This document shows, piece after piece, positions 18,313 through 26,613 of a DNA stretch of 64,000 bases. Position 1 is the stretch's first letter, and each line of letters opens with the position of its first letter. Source of the stretch: an uncultured Pelagibacteraceae bacterium (GTDB lineage: Bacteria; Pseudomonadota; Alphaproteobacteria; Pelagibacterales; Pelagibacteraceae); NCBI GenBank assembly GCA_902595105.1, contig CACJPA010000003.1, positions 1-64,000 of the forward strand, read 5' to 3'. The notes below the pieces were generated by a model. That model saw nothing but the letters and a program-made list of their open reading frames with translations. It did not search any database and was not told the origin of the DNA. Both the position numbers and the translations under genes were made by a program.

Positions 18313-19314
18313 GTGTCAGATCAATTCAAAGCAATAGTCCTTAACCAAGAAGGCGAAAATTTTTCTCGTGAAGTAAAATCTTTAGACAAAAGTTTCTTAA
18401 AGCATGGAGATGTAACTGTAAAAGTAGATTATTCTGATCTTAATTTTAAAGATGGAATGATTTTAAAAAATGGTGGACGTTTAGTTAAAGATTTTCCACA
18501 TATTCCAGGAATAGATTTTTCAGGAAAAGTTATTGAAAGCGAAAATTCAAAATTTAAAGAAGGAGATGAGGTAATTTTAACTGGATTTAGAGTTGGAGAA
18601 ATTTTTTTTGGTGGATATTCACAAATTGCAAAAGTAAGTGGAGATTTTTTGGTTAAAAAACCAGATAGTTTAACAAGTAAGCAGACAATGATTTTAGGAA
18701 CAGCAGGTTTTACTTCATTAATGAGTGCTTTTGCTATTCAAGCAAGAGAAAGTATTTTGTTAGGAGAAAAAGTTAATGATGTTTTAGTCACTGGTGCAAC
18801 AGGCGGCGTTGGAAGTGTAGCTGTGATGGCTCTAACTAAATTAGGATACAATGTAAGCGCAGTAACTGGAAAAGATTCTAAATCAGATTACTTAAAATCA
18901 CTAGGAGCCAAAAACATTATAAATAGGGCTGAATTTGATAAAGATCCAAGACCAATAGACAAAGGTCTGTGGGACGGAGTAGTTGATACGGTCGGTGGAA
19001 AAATTTTAGCAAACGCAATATCTCAAACAAAGTCAAATGGAATTATAGCAGTTTGTGGAAATGCAAACAGCAATGAGCTTAATACAAATTTACTTCCTTT
19101 TATGTTAAGAGGTATTAAAGTTTGGGGCATGGACTCTGCTAATTGTAGTATAAGAAGAAGAGGATTCATTTGGGGGGAAGCTTCAAAATTAATTGACTTC
19201 GATATATTAGAAAAATCTGTCTCAACTGTTAGTTTGGAGGAATTAATTGACACTTATCCAAAAATTTTAAAAGGCGAAATTTCTGGAAGGGTATTAGTTG
19301 ATTTAAATAAATAA
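18313..19314 (+). CDS. acuI: Acryloyl-CoA reductase (AcuI/YhdH family)
   Basis: A 333-residue zinc-free medium-chain dehydrogenase/reductase starting at GTG. Family marks are the opening YSDLNFKDGMILKNGG, FPHIPGIDFSG, the NADPH loop VTGATGGVGSVAVMAL and GIKVWGMDSANCSIRRR. The family reduces acryloyl-CoA to propionyl-CoA, detoxifying acrylate made from DMSP. A DddP-like DMSP lyase lies 13 kb upstream. It is packed between folE and a LysR gene whose ATG overlaps its stop (TAATG). A generic quinone reductase role is the alternative. Confidence 0.83.
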   Translation: MSDQFKAIVLNQEGENFSREVKSLDKSFLKHGDVTVKVDYSDLNFKDGMILKNGGRLVKDFPHIPGIDFSGKVIESENSKFKEGDEVILTGFRVGEIFFGGYSQIAKVSGDFLVKKPDSLTSKQTMILGTAGFTSLMSAFAIQARESILLGEKVNDVLVTGATGGVGSVAVMALTKLGYNVSAVTGKDSKSDYLKSLGAKNIINRAEFDKDPRPIDKGLWDGVVDTVGGKILANAISQTKSNGIIAVCGNANSNELNTNLLPFMLRGIKVWGMDSANCSIRRRGFIWGEASKLIDFDILEKSVSTVSLEELIDTYPKILKGEISGRVLVDLNK

Positions 19315-20201
19315 TGGATTGGGACAAGTTAAAAATTTTTCATGCTGTGGCTGAAGCTGGAAGTTTTACGAATGCTACTGTTAATTTAAACCTTAGCCAA
19401 TCTGCAATTAGTAGACAGATACAATCTTTAGAGCAAGATTTAAAAGTACAATTGTTTGAGAGACATGCGCGAGGATTAACTCTTACAGAAAATGGTGAAT
19501 ATGTTTTTAAAACTGCGCATGAAGTAATAAGCAAGTTAAAAGAAGTCGAAACATCTTTGGGTGATCAGAAAAATAAACCAACAGGAAAATTAACCATAAC
19601 AACAGTTAGAAGTTTTGGTACTCACTGGTTAACACCTAGAATTCAAGAATTTATGAGATTAAATCCTGAAATCGAAATCGAGTTAGTTTTTGATGATAAA
19701 GAATTAGACTTAAGTACAAGGCAGGCCGATATTGGAATTTTCATGAGAAGGCCAAAACAGCTTAATTATATTCAGAAGAAATTAGTTGATATTAAGTACT
19801 ATATTTATGGATCAAATAAATACTTAGAAAAAAATGGAATGCCAAAGACAATAAATGATTTAAATAAACATAAATTCATTTCTTTTGGAAAAGGTGCTCC
19901 TTCACCAGTTTATAATCCTGATTGGGCATTAAAAATTGGAATGCATGACGGAAAGAAAAGAAAAACAATAATGAAAGTAAATAGTGTAATGGGATTATTG
20001 TTGGCGGTTGAGTCTGGAGTTGGATTAGCAGCACTTCCAGAATATTTAGTATCAAATTCTAATAATGTCATTAAAGTGCTTCCAAAAATAGAAGGACCAA
20101 TAACAGAAGCTCATTTTGTTTACCCTCAATCCTTGAAAAATACAGCTCGAGTTCAGGCTTTCAGAAATTTCCTATTTAGTAAAATAGGTGACTGGAAATA
20201 G
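19314..20201 (+). CDS. LysR-family transcriptional regulator
   Basis: A 295-residue LysR protein: winged helix-turn-helix at about 1-60 (KLKIFHAVAEAGSFTNATVNLNLSQSAISRQIQ), then a periplasmic-binding-like effector domain. Unlike most LysR genes it is not divergent from its likely target but follows acuI in the same direction with a TAATG overlap. It may therefore control the folE-acuI unit autogenously or act on distant genes. Effector unknown; an acrylate- or DMSP-derived signal is speculation. Confidence 0.9.
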   Translation: MDWDKLKIFHAVAEAGSFTNATVNLNLSQSAISRQIQSLEQDLKVQLFERHARGLTLTENGEYVFKTAHEVISKLKEVETSLGDQKNKPTGKLTITTVRSFGTHWLTPRIQEFMRLNPEIEIELVFDDKELDLSTRQADIGIFMRRPKQLNYIQKKLVDIKYYIYGSNKYLEKNGMPKTINDLNKHKFISFGKGAPSPVYNPDWALKIGMHDGKKRKTIMKVNSVMGLLLAVESGVGLAALPEYLVSNSNNVIKVLPKIEGPITEAHFVYPQSLKNTARVQAFRNFLFSKIGDWK

Positions 20202-20260
20202 ATATTTCTAAAAACACATAAAATACTTAAGAAATTTGCAATATGCGACACTATTGCGAT

Positions 20261-20294
20261 TGATAATCATTATCATTGCGAATAGTTATCATTC
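20261..20294. promoter_or_regulatory. Tandem Fur-like iron boxes upstream of the ferric-iron SBP
   Basis: Two adjacent 7-1-7 elements. TGATAATCATTATCA (20261-20275) has perfect palindromic arms, and GAATAGTTATCATTC (20280-20294) has arms matching at 5 of 7 positions. Their centres are 19 bases apart. They lie 31-64 bases before the ATG of the iron-binding protein gene and resemble the classical Fur consensus. Regulation by Fur, giving induction in low iron, is inferred from the family of the downstream genes. Confidence 0.75.
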
Positions 20295-20324
20295 TCAAAT
20301 AAAACTATATAATTAAGGAGTTTA

Positions 20325-21356
20325 ATGAGAAAATTATCAATTTTAGCATTAATTTTATCTATGCTTTCATCTGGTTTAGCTATTGCTGCTGGTGAAGTAA
20401 ATATTTTTAATGCAAGACATTATAAGGCTGATGCTGAAATGTATGGAAAATTTACAGCAGCTACAGGAATTAAAGTAAATTTAATTAATGGTAAATCAGG
20501 AGCCTTAGAAAAAAGAATAGCCGAAGAAGGAGTAGATTCTTCAGCTGATCTTTATATTACTGCAGATGCAGGAAGATGTGGTGCTATGGACTCTAAAGGT
20601 TTGCTTCAAAGCGGCCTAACATCTGCAACAATAAAAGCATCTGTTCCAAAAAACTTTAGAACAACTAAGTGGGTCGGTGTAGCAAAAAGAGCAAGAATAA
20701 TCTACTACTCGCCTGAAAGAGTAAGTGGTGCTGAATTATCAGGTTTAACTTATGAAGGTTTAGCTGATCCAAAATGGAAAGGTAGATTGGTAATAAGAAA
20801 GTCAAGCAACATTTATAACAAGTCTCTTGTAGCATCATTAATTGAAAATAATGGAAAAGTAGCTACTAAAAAGTGGGCCGAAGGTGTTGTTGCAAACATG
20901 GCTAGAGAACCTAAAGGTAATGATAGAGCTCAAATTATGGCAGTTGCAGCTGGTGAAGCTGATATTGCTGTAGCAAATACTTATTATTTAGCTTTAATGT
21001 TGTCCGGTAACAAAGGTGCAGAACAACAAGCAGCTGCTAAAAAAGTTAAAGCGTTTTTCCCCAATCAACAAGGCAGAGGAACACATATGAATATTAGTTG
21101 TGCTGCTTTAGTTAAGGGAGCGCCTAATAAAGCAAATGCTATTGCACTTGTTGACTTTTTATTATCACCAGAATCACAAGAACACTTTACAAATAATACG
21201 TTTGAGTTTCCAATGATTGGTGGTGTTTCTCCAAGTCCATTAGTAGTAAATAATTTAGGTTTAGATTTTAAACAAGATCTAGCAACTAAAGTTTCTAGTT
21301 ATGGAAAAAATCAAGCTGCTGCGTTAGAAGTAATGACAGCTGCTGGTTGGAAGTAA
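20325..21356 (+). CDS. fbpA: Ferric-iron ABC transporter substrate-binding protein (FbpA/SfuA/FutA type)
   Basis: A 343-residue periplasmic protein with a signal peptide (RKLSILALILSMLSSGLAIAA, cleavage near 22). NIFNARHYKAD and ADIAVANTYYLA (Tyr220-Tyr221) carry the tyrosine ligands typical of class II ferric-binding proteins. It is preceded by AAGGAG at 20315-20320, a strong ribosome site, and by tandem Fur-like boxes. The permease and ATPase genes lie downstream, separated by a small ORF and a peroxiredoxin. A hairpin region after this gene may set expression of the downstream part. Confidence 0.92.
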   Translation: MRKLSILALILSMLSSGLAIAAGEVNIFNARHYKADAEMYGKFTAATGIKVNLINGKSGALEKRIAEEGVDSSADLYITADAGRCGAMDSKGLLQSGLTSATIKASVPKNFRTTKWVGVAKRARIIYYSPERVSGAELSGLTYEGLADPKWKGRLVIRKSSNIYNKSLVASLIENNGKVATKKWAEGVVANMAREPKGNDRAQIMAVAAGEADIAVANTYYLALMLSGNKGAEQQAAAKKVKAFFPNQQGRGTHMNISCAALVKGAPNKANAIALVDFLLSPESQEHFTNNTFEFPMIGGVSPSPLVVNNLGLDFKQDLATKVSSYGKNQAAALEVMTAAGWK

Positions 21357-21363
21357 ACACAAA

Positions 21364-21549
21364 GTGAAAAAGAATTTATTTAATTTTAATTTAAATAATT
21401 CTTCTGATGAGGACGGCTCACACGCGGGTCAGATAACATGTGAGCCATGCTCGTCAGAGTGTGAAAAAATTAAAAGAAAAATAAATAATAGAAAATTATC
21501 AGAACTTAATAAAGACGAGGCCCTAGACATCCTCACTCCTTTTAAATGA
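21364..21549 (+). CDS. Small cysteine-containing ORF overlapping an RNA hairpin
   Basis: A 61-codon frame from a GTG 7 bases after the iron-binding protein gene. The product has an Asn/Ser-rich start, a CxxCxxxC cluster (Cys26, Cys29, Cys33) and a helical charged tail ending LSELNKDEALDILTPFK. Such a metal- or redox-type cluster would suit an iron operon. No clear ribosome site is visible and its central part is unusually GC-rich because it forms a strong hairpin, so the open frame may be incidental to an RNA. Not recognised. Confidence 0.4.
   Translation: MKKNLFNFNLNNSSDEDGSHAGQITCEPCSSECEKIKRKINNRKLSELNKDEALDILTPFK
21403..21458 (+). other. Strong RNA hairpin A in fbpA-peroxiredoxin region
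   Basis: Two helices stack: TCTGATGAG (21403-21411) pairs with CTCGTCAGA (21450-21458) with one G-U, and GGCTCACA (21415-21422) pairs perfectly with TGTGAGCC (21439-21446). A 3x3 internal loop separates them and the apical loop is 16 bases. About 17 base pairs and high GC content are striking in this AT-rich genome. No U-run follows, so it is not a simple terminator. It lies inside the small Cys ORF. Confidence 0.6.
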
Positions 21550-21571
21550 TGATATATATTTTTCTAGATAT

Positions 21572-21629
21572 GTGCTCACGTCACTCTCCTCTAGGATATT
21601 TACCCTTTCCTAGAAATTGTCGTGGGCAC
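21572..21629 (+). promoter_or_regulatory. RNA hairpin B immediately upstream of the peroxiredoxin start
   Basis: GTGCTCACG (21572-21580) pairs with CGTGGGCAC (21621-21629, one G-U). Inside it TCTAGGA (21590-21596) pairs with TCCTAGA (21608-21614) around an 11-base loop. The structure ends 9 bases before the peroxiredoxin ATG, covering the place where a ribosome site would be; no AGGAG-like site is visible after it. The GCTCAC in its 5' arm can instead pair with GTGAGC of hairpin A (21440-21445), giving a possible switch. Function is inferred. Confidence 0.55.
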
Positions 21630-21638
21630 TAAAAAATT

Positions 21639-22184
21639 ATGATTGAAGGTTTCAAAATACCAAACGTAACTTTTAGAATTAGAGAAGGTGATAGCTCAGA
21701 AAATGAAGCTACATGTGCAATTGGTGGAAAGTGGACAAACAAGTCTACTGATGATTTTTTTAAAAACAAAAGAGTAATTTTATTTAGTTTACCAGGTGCT
21801 TTTACTCCAACTTGTTCATCTCAACAATTACCTGGATTTGAGAAAAATGCTGTCGAATTAAAAAAATTAGGTATAGATGAAATTTATTGTTGTTCAGTAA
21901 ATGACTCATACGTAATGAACGCATGGGCTAAAAAGATGAATATTTCTAAGGTTAAAGTCATACCAGATGGATCAGGACTTTTTACAAAATACATGGGAAT
22001 GTTAATTTCTAAAGATCATGACGGATTTGGACAAAGAAGTTGGAGATATATGGCCATTGTAAAAGATGGAGTCATTGAAAAATGGTGGCAGGAACCAGGA
22101 ATTAATAATTCAGGTTCAGATGACGATCCGTATACAGAAACAACACCAGAAAATACAATTAAATATCTTTCTGCATCAAAGTAA
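21639..22184 (+). CDS. Peroxiredoxin (Prx5-type)
   Basis: A 181-residue thiol peroxidase. PGAFTPTCSSQQLPGF holds the peroxidatic Cys in the Prx5-family PGAFTPTCS signature, and the family's conserved Trp/Arg region is seen in GQRSWRYMAIV. It detoxifies hydrogen and organic peroxides in the cytoplasm. The placement between the iron-binding protein and the iron permease/ATPase genes suggests co-expression with iron uptake, perhaps to limit Fenton damage. The start follows hairpin B at 9 bases. Confidence 0.9.
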   Translation: MIEGFKIPNVTFRIREGDSSENEATCAIGGKWTNKSTDDFFKNKRVILFSLPGAFTPTCSSQQLPGFEKNAVELKKLGIDEIYCCSVNDSYVMNAWAKKMNISKVKVIPDGSGLFTKYMGMLISKDHDGFGQRSWRYMAIVKDGVIEKWWQEPGINNSGSDDDPYTETTPENTIKYLSASK

Positions 22185-22224
22185 AACTATATTAAAAAGT
22201 TTTTTTTCTATTATAAGGCCCTTA

Positions 22225-23844
22225 ATGTTAAAAAATTTAAACATATGGGTTCTATCTTCTTTATTAGTTTCAATAGGTGTATTGATACCAATATTTACAG
22301 TTTTTTTTAGTTTTTTTGAAGAAACTTCAAATTATTATCAAATATTAAAAGACACTTTTTTATTTGAATATATTTTTAACTCCTTCATTTTATTAATATG
22401 CGTTTTGGCCCTGACCTTCATAATAGGAACAACATGTGCGTATTTAGTTTCTTTTTATAAATTTCCTTTTAGCAATTTTTTTAAATGGTCACTTATACTT
22501 GGTTTTGCTGTGCCTCCATATATTTATGCATATTCTTTAACAGCCTTTTTTGAAAATTATGGTACAGCTTTTACAATATTGATAAATTTGTTTGGAGAAG
22601 GGGAATATAATAAATATATACCAAAGTTTGATGGTCTTCTTGGGGCTGTACTTTCACTTTCATTCTCATTATTTGCCTATGTGTATATTCTTTCTCGAGC
22701 ATCATTTTTATATCAATCTCAAAACCTCATTGATTTAGGGAGAAGTTTGGGTTTTTCTAAATTTAAATCTTTATATTCTTTGATATTACCAGCTGCTAGA
22801 CCTGCAATTATTGCTGGATTGTCACTTGTTGCAATGGAAACATTAGCTGAATTTGGTGCAGTTGATTTTTTCTCAATCAATACTCTAACCACAGGTATTT
22901 ATAATTCTTGGATTACATTTGATGATTTAGCATTTTCAAATAGATTATCTTTTTTCTTACTAATATTTATTTTTGCATGTTTTATAATAGAAAATTTTTC
23001 AAGAAAAAATGCTAAATATCATTTTAATTCAAGAGGTGGGTTTAAACATAAAGAAAAAATTACTTTAACTGGAAAAAAATCTTTTTTTGCATTTTTGTTT
23101 TGTTTTATTATTTTCTTTTTAAGTTTCTTATTTCCATTAAGTCAAATGTTATATTGGACAATTAAATTTCCAGAAAATCTTTTTGATATTGATATAATTT
23201 CACTTACTTTAAATACGATTTATCTAGTAATTTTATCTAGCATAGTGTTGATTTTATTTTCTTTAATTTCAAATTATGGAAATAGAGTTTCTAGAAATAA
23301 GATTTTAAACTTTTTATCAACTATATCTATCTCAGGTTATGCTATTCCAGGTGTTATTTTAGCTGTAGCCTTTATAACTTTTATCGCTTGGTTTGACGAT
23401 AATGTTGTTAAAACTCTAGGATTTTTGTCTATTAAAAAAATCTTTATTGGTTCTGTTCTTGGTTTGGTTTTAGTTTATTTTGTAAGATTTTACTCTTTAG
23501 CATTTAATGGAATAAAATCTGGTTATGAAAAAATAAATATTTCAGTTGATGAAAGTTCATATTTACTTGGTTATTCCAAAAAGAAAACTTTTTTAAATAT
23601 TCATATACCTTTTTTAAGAAATTCGCTTTTATTTGTGGCTATATTGATTTCTTTAGAAATTATAAGAGAGCTACCAATCACTTTGATATTAAGACCCTTT
23701 AATTTTGAAACTTTTGCAACTACAGCTTATATATCCGCTTCAGAGGACTTATTAGAAGCTGCAGCTGTTCCTTCATTATTTTTAATTTTAATTGCAACTA
23801 TATTTATTATGCTTACATCTAAGTATATTTTGAGAGAAGAATGA
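22225..23844 (+). CDS. fbpB: Ferric-iron ABC transporter permease (FbpB/SfuB type)
   Basis: A 539-residue fused two-domain permease with about 12 membrane helices and two EAA-type loops: LGRSLGFSKFKSLYSLILPAARPAI in the first half and ESSYLLGYSKKKTFLNIHIPFLRNS in the second. This is the usual iron(III) permease architecture. The ATG at 22225 was chosen because it begins MLKNLNIWVLSSLLVSIG, the first helix, and has AAGG at 22215-22218. The frame is open further upstream, but that part overlaps the peroxiredoxin gene out of frame and encodes an implausible polar lead. It overlaps the ATPase gene by ATGA. Confidence 0.9.
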   Translation: MLKNLNIWVLSSLLVSIGVLIPIFTVFFSFFEETSNYYQILKDTFLFEYIFNSFILLICVLALTFIIGTTCAYLVSFYKFPFSNFFKWSLILGFAVPPYIYAYSLTAFFENYGTAFTILINLFGEGEYNKYIPKFDGLLGAVLSLSFSLFAYVYILSRASFLYQSQNLIDLGRSLGFSKFKSLYSLILPAARPAIIAGLSLVAMETLAEFGAVDFFSINTLTTGIYNSWITFDDLAFSNRLSFFLLIFIFACFIIENFSRKNAKYHFNSRGGFKHKEKITLTGKKSFFAFLFCFIIFFLSFLFPLSQMLYWTIKFPENLFDIDIISLTLNTIYLVILSSIVLILFSLISNYGNRVSRNKILNFLSTISISGYAIPGVILAVAFITFIAWFDDNVVKTLGFLSIKKIFIGSVLGLVLVYFVRFYSLAFNGIKSGYEKINISVDESSYLLGYSKKKTFLNIHIPFLRNSLLFVAILISLEIIRELPITLILRPFNFETFATTAYISASEDLLEAAAVPSLFLILIATIFIMLTSKYILREE

Positions 23845-24902
23845 AAAATAAATTTTTAGAAATTAAAAATGTTGATTTTATAATTGGTGGAAAAACTAAG
23901 GTTAAAAATGCTTCATTTGATATTGAAAATGAAGGAGACACTTTATGTATTTTAGGTCCATCAGGAATTGGAAAAACAACAATTCTAAGAACAATAGCAG
24001 GTCTAGAAGAAGTTGAAAAAGGCTCAATTAAATTAAATGGTAATTTAATGTCATCTAAAGATAAACATGTTGAACCTGAAGATAGAAATATATCTTTATC
24101 TTTTCAAGATAACAGCTTGTTTCCACATTATACAGTAGAAAAGAATATTAAATTAGGTGCCGAAAAAAATGCAACAAAAAAAAACAAGAAACTTACATTT
24201 AAGGAAATTATAGATTTTCTTGATATTTCAAAAATACTTAAAAAATATCCCCACGAAATAAGTGCTGGTGAAGCTCAAAGAGCTTCTCTTGCAAGATCTC
24301 TTTTAACAAAACCTGATCTTTTATTGTTAGACGAACCTTTGTCAAATGTTGATCAAAGTTTTAAGGAAGAAATTCAGGTAAAATTAAAAAAAATTTTAAG
24401 TAAACTAAAAATCACAACAATTATTGTAACACATGATTCTTATGAGGCTTTTTATTTAGGAAATAAATGTGCAATTGTTTTAGATGGCCAAATAAAACAG
24501 TTTGATGATCCTTATAACGTTTATCACTTTCCAAACTCAATCGAAGTAGTAAATTTTTTAAATCGTGGAATTTTAATTCCAGCAAAAGTAACAGGCGAAA
24601 ATTCACTTGAAAACAAAGATCTTGGAACAATAAAAGGAAATTTCATTAAGCACTATCCCAAAGGTTCAAATGTAAAATTATTATTACAGCCAGAGGACCT
24701 AGAGCATGATGATAAAAGCAATCTAAAACTAGAAGTAGTTGATAGAAAATTTAGAGGAACAAACTTTATTTATACTTTGAAAACTAATAGCAATTTATTA
24801 ATACCAGTTTTTGTTCATTCTCATCATGAACACCAACATGAAGCCGATGAAAAGTTTGGAATTAAAAGACCGATTAATATTGATCACATAGTTTGTTTTT
24901 AA
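23841..24902 (+). CDS. fbpC: Ferric-iron ABC transporter ATP-binding protein (FbpC/SfuC type)
   Basis: A 353-residue ABC ATPase. Walker A is GPSGIGKTT (39-47), the Q-loop Gln is at 89, the signature is degenerate (SAGEAQ, 141-146, in place of LSGGQ), Walker B is LLLLDEP (160-166) and the switch His lies in VTHDSYEA. The C-terminal TOBE-like domain ends with a His-rich stretch (HSHHEHQH near 324-331), as often seen in FbpC. It powers uptake through the upstream permease. Confidence 0.92.
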   Translation: MKNKFLEIKNVDFIIGGKTKVKNASFDIENEGDTLCILGPSGIGKTTILRTIAGLEEVEKGSIKLNGNLMSSKDKHVEPEDRNISLSFQDNSLFPHYTVEKNIKLGAEKNATKKNKKLTFKEIIDFLDISKILKKYPHEISAGEAQRASLARSLLTKPDLLLLDEPLSNVDQSFKEEIQVKLKKILSKLKITTIIVTHDSYEAFYLGNKCAIVLDGQIKQFDDPYNVYHFPNSIEVVNFLNRGILIPAKVTGENSLENKDLGTIKGNFIKHYPKGSNVKLLLQPEDLEHDDKSNLKLEVVDRKFRGTNFIYTLKTNSNLLIPVFVHSHHEHQHEADEKFGIKRPINIDHIVCF

Positions 24903-24914
24903 TAAAACAAGCAA

Positions 24915-25601
24915 ATGCTTACAAAAAAACAATTATTTACTCGTGGCATGTTAGATATTTCTCCACATATGCTTTCAGTAATTCCATTTGGAATAATTTG
25001 TGGAGCAATTGGGGTAGAACTTGGATTTGATCCATATTTGGTTTATGCAATGTCGTTCATAATTTTTGGAGGAGCTTCTCAAATAGTTTTTTTACAGTTG
25101 TTGTCAGGTGGTGCATCTAGTCTAGTAGCAGTTGCCTCTGTTGGAATTATAAATTCTCGACATTTACTATATGGAGCAGTGTTATCTGAATATTTAGAAA
25201 AATTATCTTTCATTAAAAAATTATTAATTTCTTATGTTGTTGTGGATCAAGGATTTGCTGAATCTAATAAATTTTTCAAAAAAAATAGAAATGAAGAATT
25301 TCTACATTATCATTTAATTGGTACAGGATGCACAATGTGGGTTTGTTGGCAGATAGCAACTTTATCAGGAATTGTTTTAGGATCATTTGTTCCAGAAGAA
25401 CTTGGATTAAAATTTGCTATTCCCCTAACGTTTATAGCAATTGTTGTTCAGGATTTAAAAAAAATAGATCATGTAATTGTTATGATTACTTGTGGTTTAA
25501 GCTCATTATTATTTTTTGATGCTCCATTTAAATCTTACATAATTATTTCACCAATAATTGCTTTATTTGTAGCTGCACTTTTATTGAGGTTAAAAAAATG
25601 A
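24915..25601 (+). CDS. azlC: AzlC-family branched-chain amino acid exporter subunit
   Basis: A 228-residue membrane protein with six or so helices. SVIPFGIICGAIGVELGF, FGGASQIVFLQLL and the INSRHLLYGA motif are AzlC hallmarks. It pairs with the small AzlD protein encoded next (ATGA overlap) to export branched-chain or related amino acids. It begins 12 bases after the iron ATPase gene but is probably not functionally linked to iron. Confidence 0.9.
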   Translation: MLTKKQLFTRGMLDISPHMLSVIPFGIICGAIGVELGFDPYLVYAMSFIIFGGASQIVFLQLLSGGASSLVAVASVGIINSRHLLYGAVLSEYLEKLSFIKKLLISYVVVDQGFAESNKFFKKNRNEEFLHYHLIGTGCTMWVCWQIATLSGIVLGSFVPEELGLKFAIPLTFIAIVVQDLKKIDHVIVMITCGLSSLLFFDAPFKSYIIISPIIALFVAALLLRLKK

Positions 25602-25915
25602 CACTTACTGCAATTATTTTTGCTGGAATATTAACCTACTTTACTAGAATGACTATGATCGCTTTAATAAGTAGAGATATGTTGGGAGATAAAATCAAAG
25701 CTGTGTTGGAATATGTTCCTTCGGCAGTGTTTCCAGCAATAATATTTCCAGGAATATTTATAAATGATTTTGGAACTTTTATAGAAATAAATGATCCTAA
25801 AATTTTTGGAGCATTAGTTGCTGTAATTGTAGGTTATTTATCAAAAAATATTATTGCAACAATTTCAGCTGGATTAGTTTCTTATTGGTTTTTAATATTT
25901 GTAGTATTTAATTAG
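25598..25915 (+). CDS. azlD: AzlD-family small membrane subunit
   Basis: A 105-residue protein with about four hydrophobic helices and the AzlD opening LTYFTRMTMIALI, followed by LEYVPSAVFPAIIFPGIF. It is the partner of the upstream AzlC. Its 3' end overlaps by 8 bases the end of the convergent metallo-hydrolase gene. Confidence 0.9.
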   Translation: MTLTAIIFAGILTYFTRMTMIALISRDMLGDKIKAVLEYVPSAVFPAIIFPGIFINDFGTFIEINDPKIFGALVAVIVGYLSKNIIATISAGLVSYWFLIFVVFN

Positions 25916-26591
25916 CACCTAATTTTATATTTCTACTCACATTAATATCTATTAATTTTGGTTTTGCTAAATTTAGGTTTGACATAAGTTCTACATACTC
26001 ATCAACATTTTTAACCTGTAATCTTGGGTTAAATTTTTTTTCATTACCAATTGTGCTAGATTCTTTGCCGTTATAATCATGACCAGGATATAAAATTGTA
26101 TCCTCAGGCAATTTTAACAATCTATTAAATAATGAATTATAAGCATCTTTTGAACTACCATTTTGAAAATCAGTTCTACCTGTCCCATTAATTAAAAGCG
26201 TGTCTCCTGAAAATAAATATCTATCCATTAAGAAACTATAACTGTCTGAAGTATGACCAGGCGTATATATGGCTTTGATTTCTATTTGGTCAATTTTTAT
26301 TATTTCATCATCTTTTACTTTAATTTCTACTGTATCAGCGGGAGTATGTTCTCCCATAAGTGTAGAGCAATTTGTTGCTTGCTTAAGTTTAGTCGCACCA
26401 GTTACATGGTCAGCATGTATATGTGTATCTATTACTTTAACTAGTTTTAAATCTAATTCTTGAAGTAACTTAATATAGCTTTCAACATTTTCAATTACTG
26501 GATCAATTATGACTGCCTCGCGACCTTTTGCCGACGCAATTAAATAAGTATAAGTTGATGATTTATTATCGAAAACTTGTCTAAAAATCAT
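25908..26591 (-). CDS. ETHE1-like persulfide dioxygenase (MBL fold)
   Basis: A 227-residue metallo-beta-lactamase-fold protein. THIHADHVTGA supplies His57, His59, Asp61 and His62; His113 (TPGHTSDS), Asp130 (FSGDTLLI) and His171 (YPGHDY) complete the site. GTGRTDFQNG is characteristic of ETHE1/Blh persulfide dioxygenases, which oxidise glutathione persulfide to sulfite with mononuclear iron. A glyoxalase II role is less likely because the LFSGDTLLINGTGRTDF segment favours ETHE1. It would help remove reduced sulfur from sulfur-compound catabolism. Confidence 0.83.
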   Translation of the reverse strand: MIFRQVFDNKSSTYTYLIASAKGREAVIIDPVIENVESYIKLLQELDLKLVKVIDTHIHADHVTGATKLKQATNCSTLMGEHTPADTVEIKVKDDEIIKIDQIEIKAIYTPGHTSDSYSFLMDRYLFSGDTLLINGTGRTDFQNGSSKDAYNSLFNRLLKLPEDTILYPGHDYNGKESSTIGNEKKFNPRLQVKNVDEYVELMSNLNLAKPKLIDINVSRNIKLGAN

Positions 26592-26613
26592 TTATCATTA
26601 ATATCAAATTATA

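Noticed and set aside
22066-22224. In-frame upstream extension of the iron permease
   Set aside because: It overlaps the peroxiredoxin gene in another frame, encodes a Gln/Lys-rich lead unlike permeases, and the ATG at 22225 has a ribosome site and starts at the first helix.
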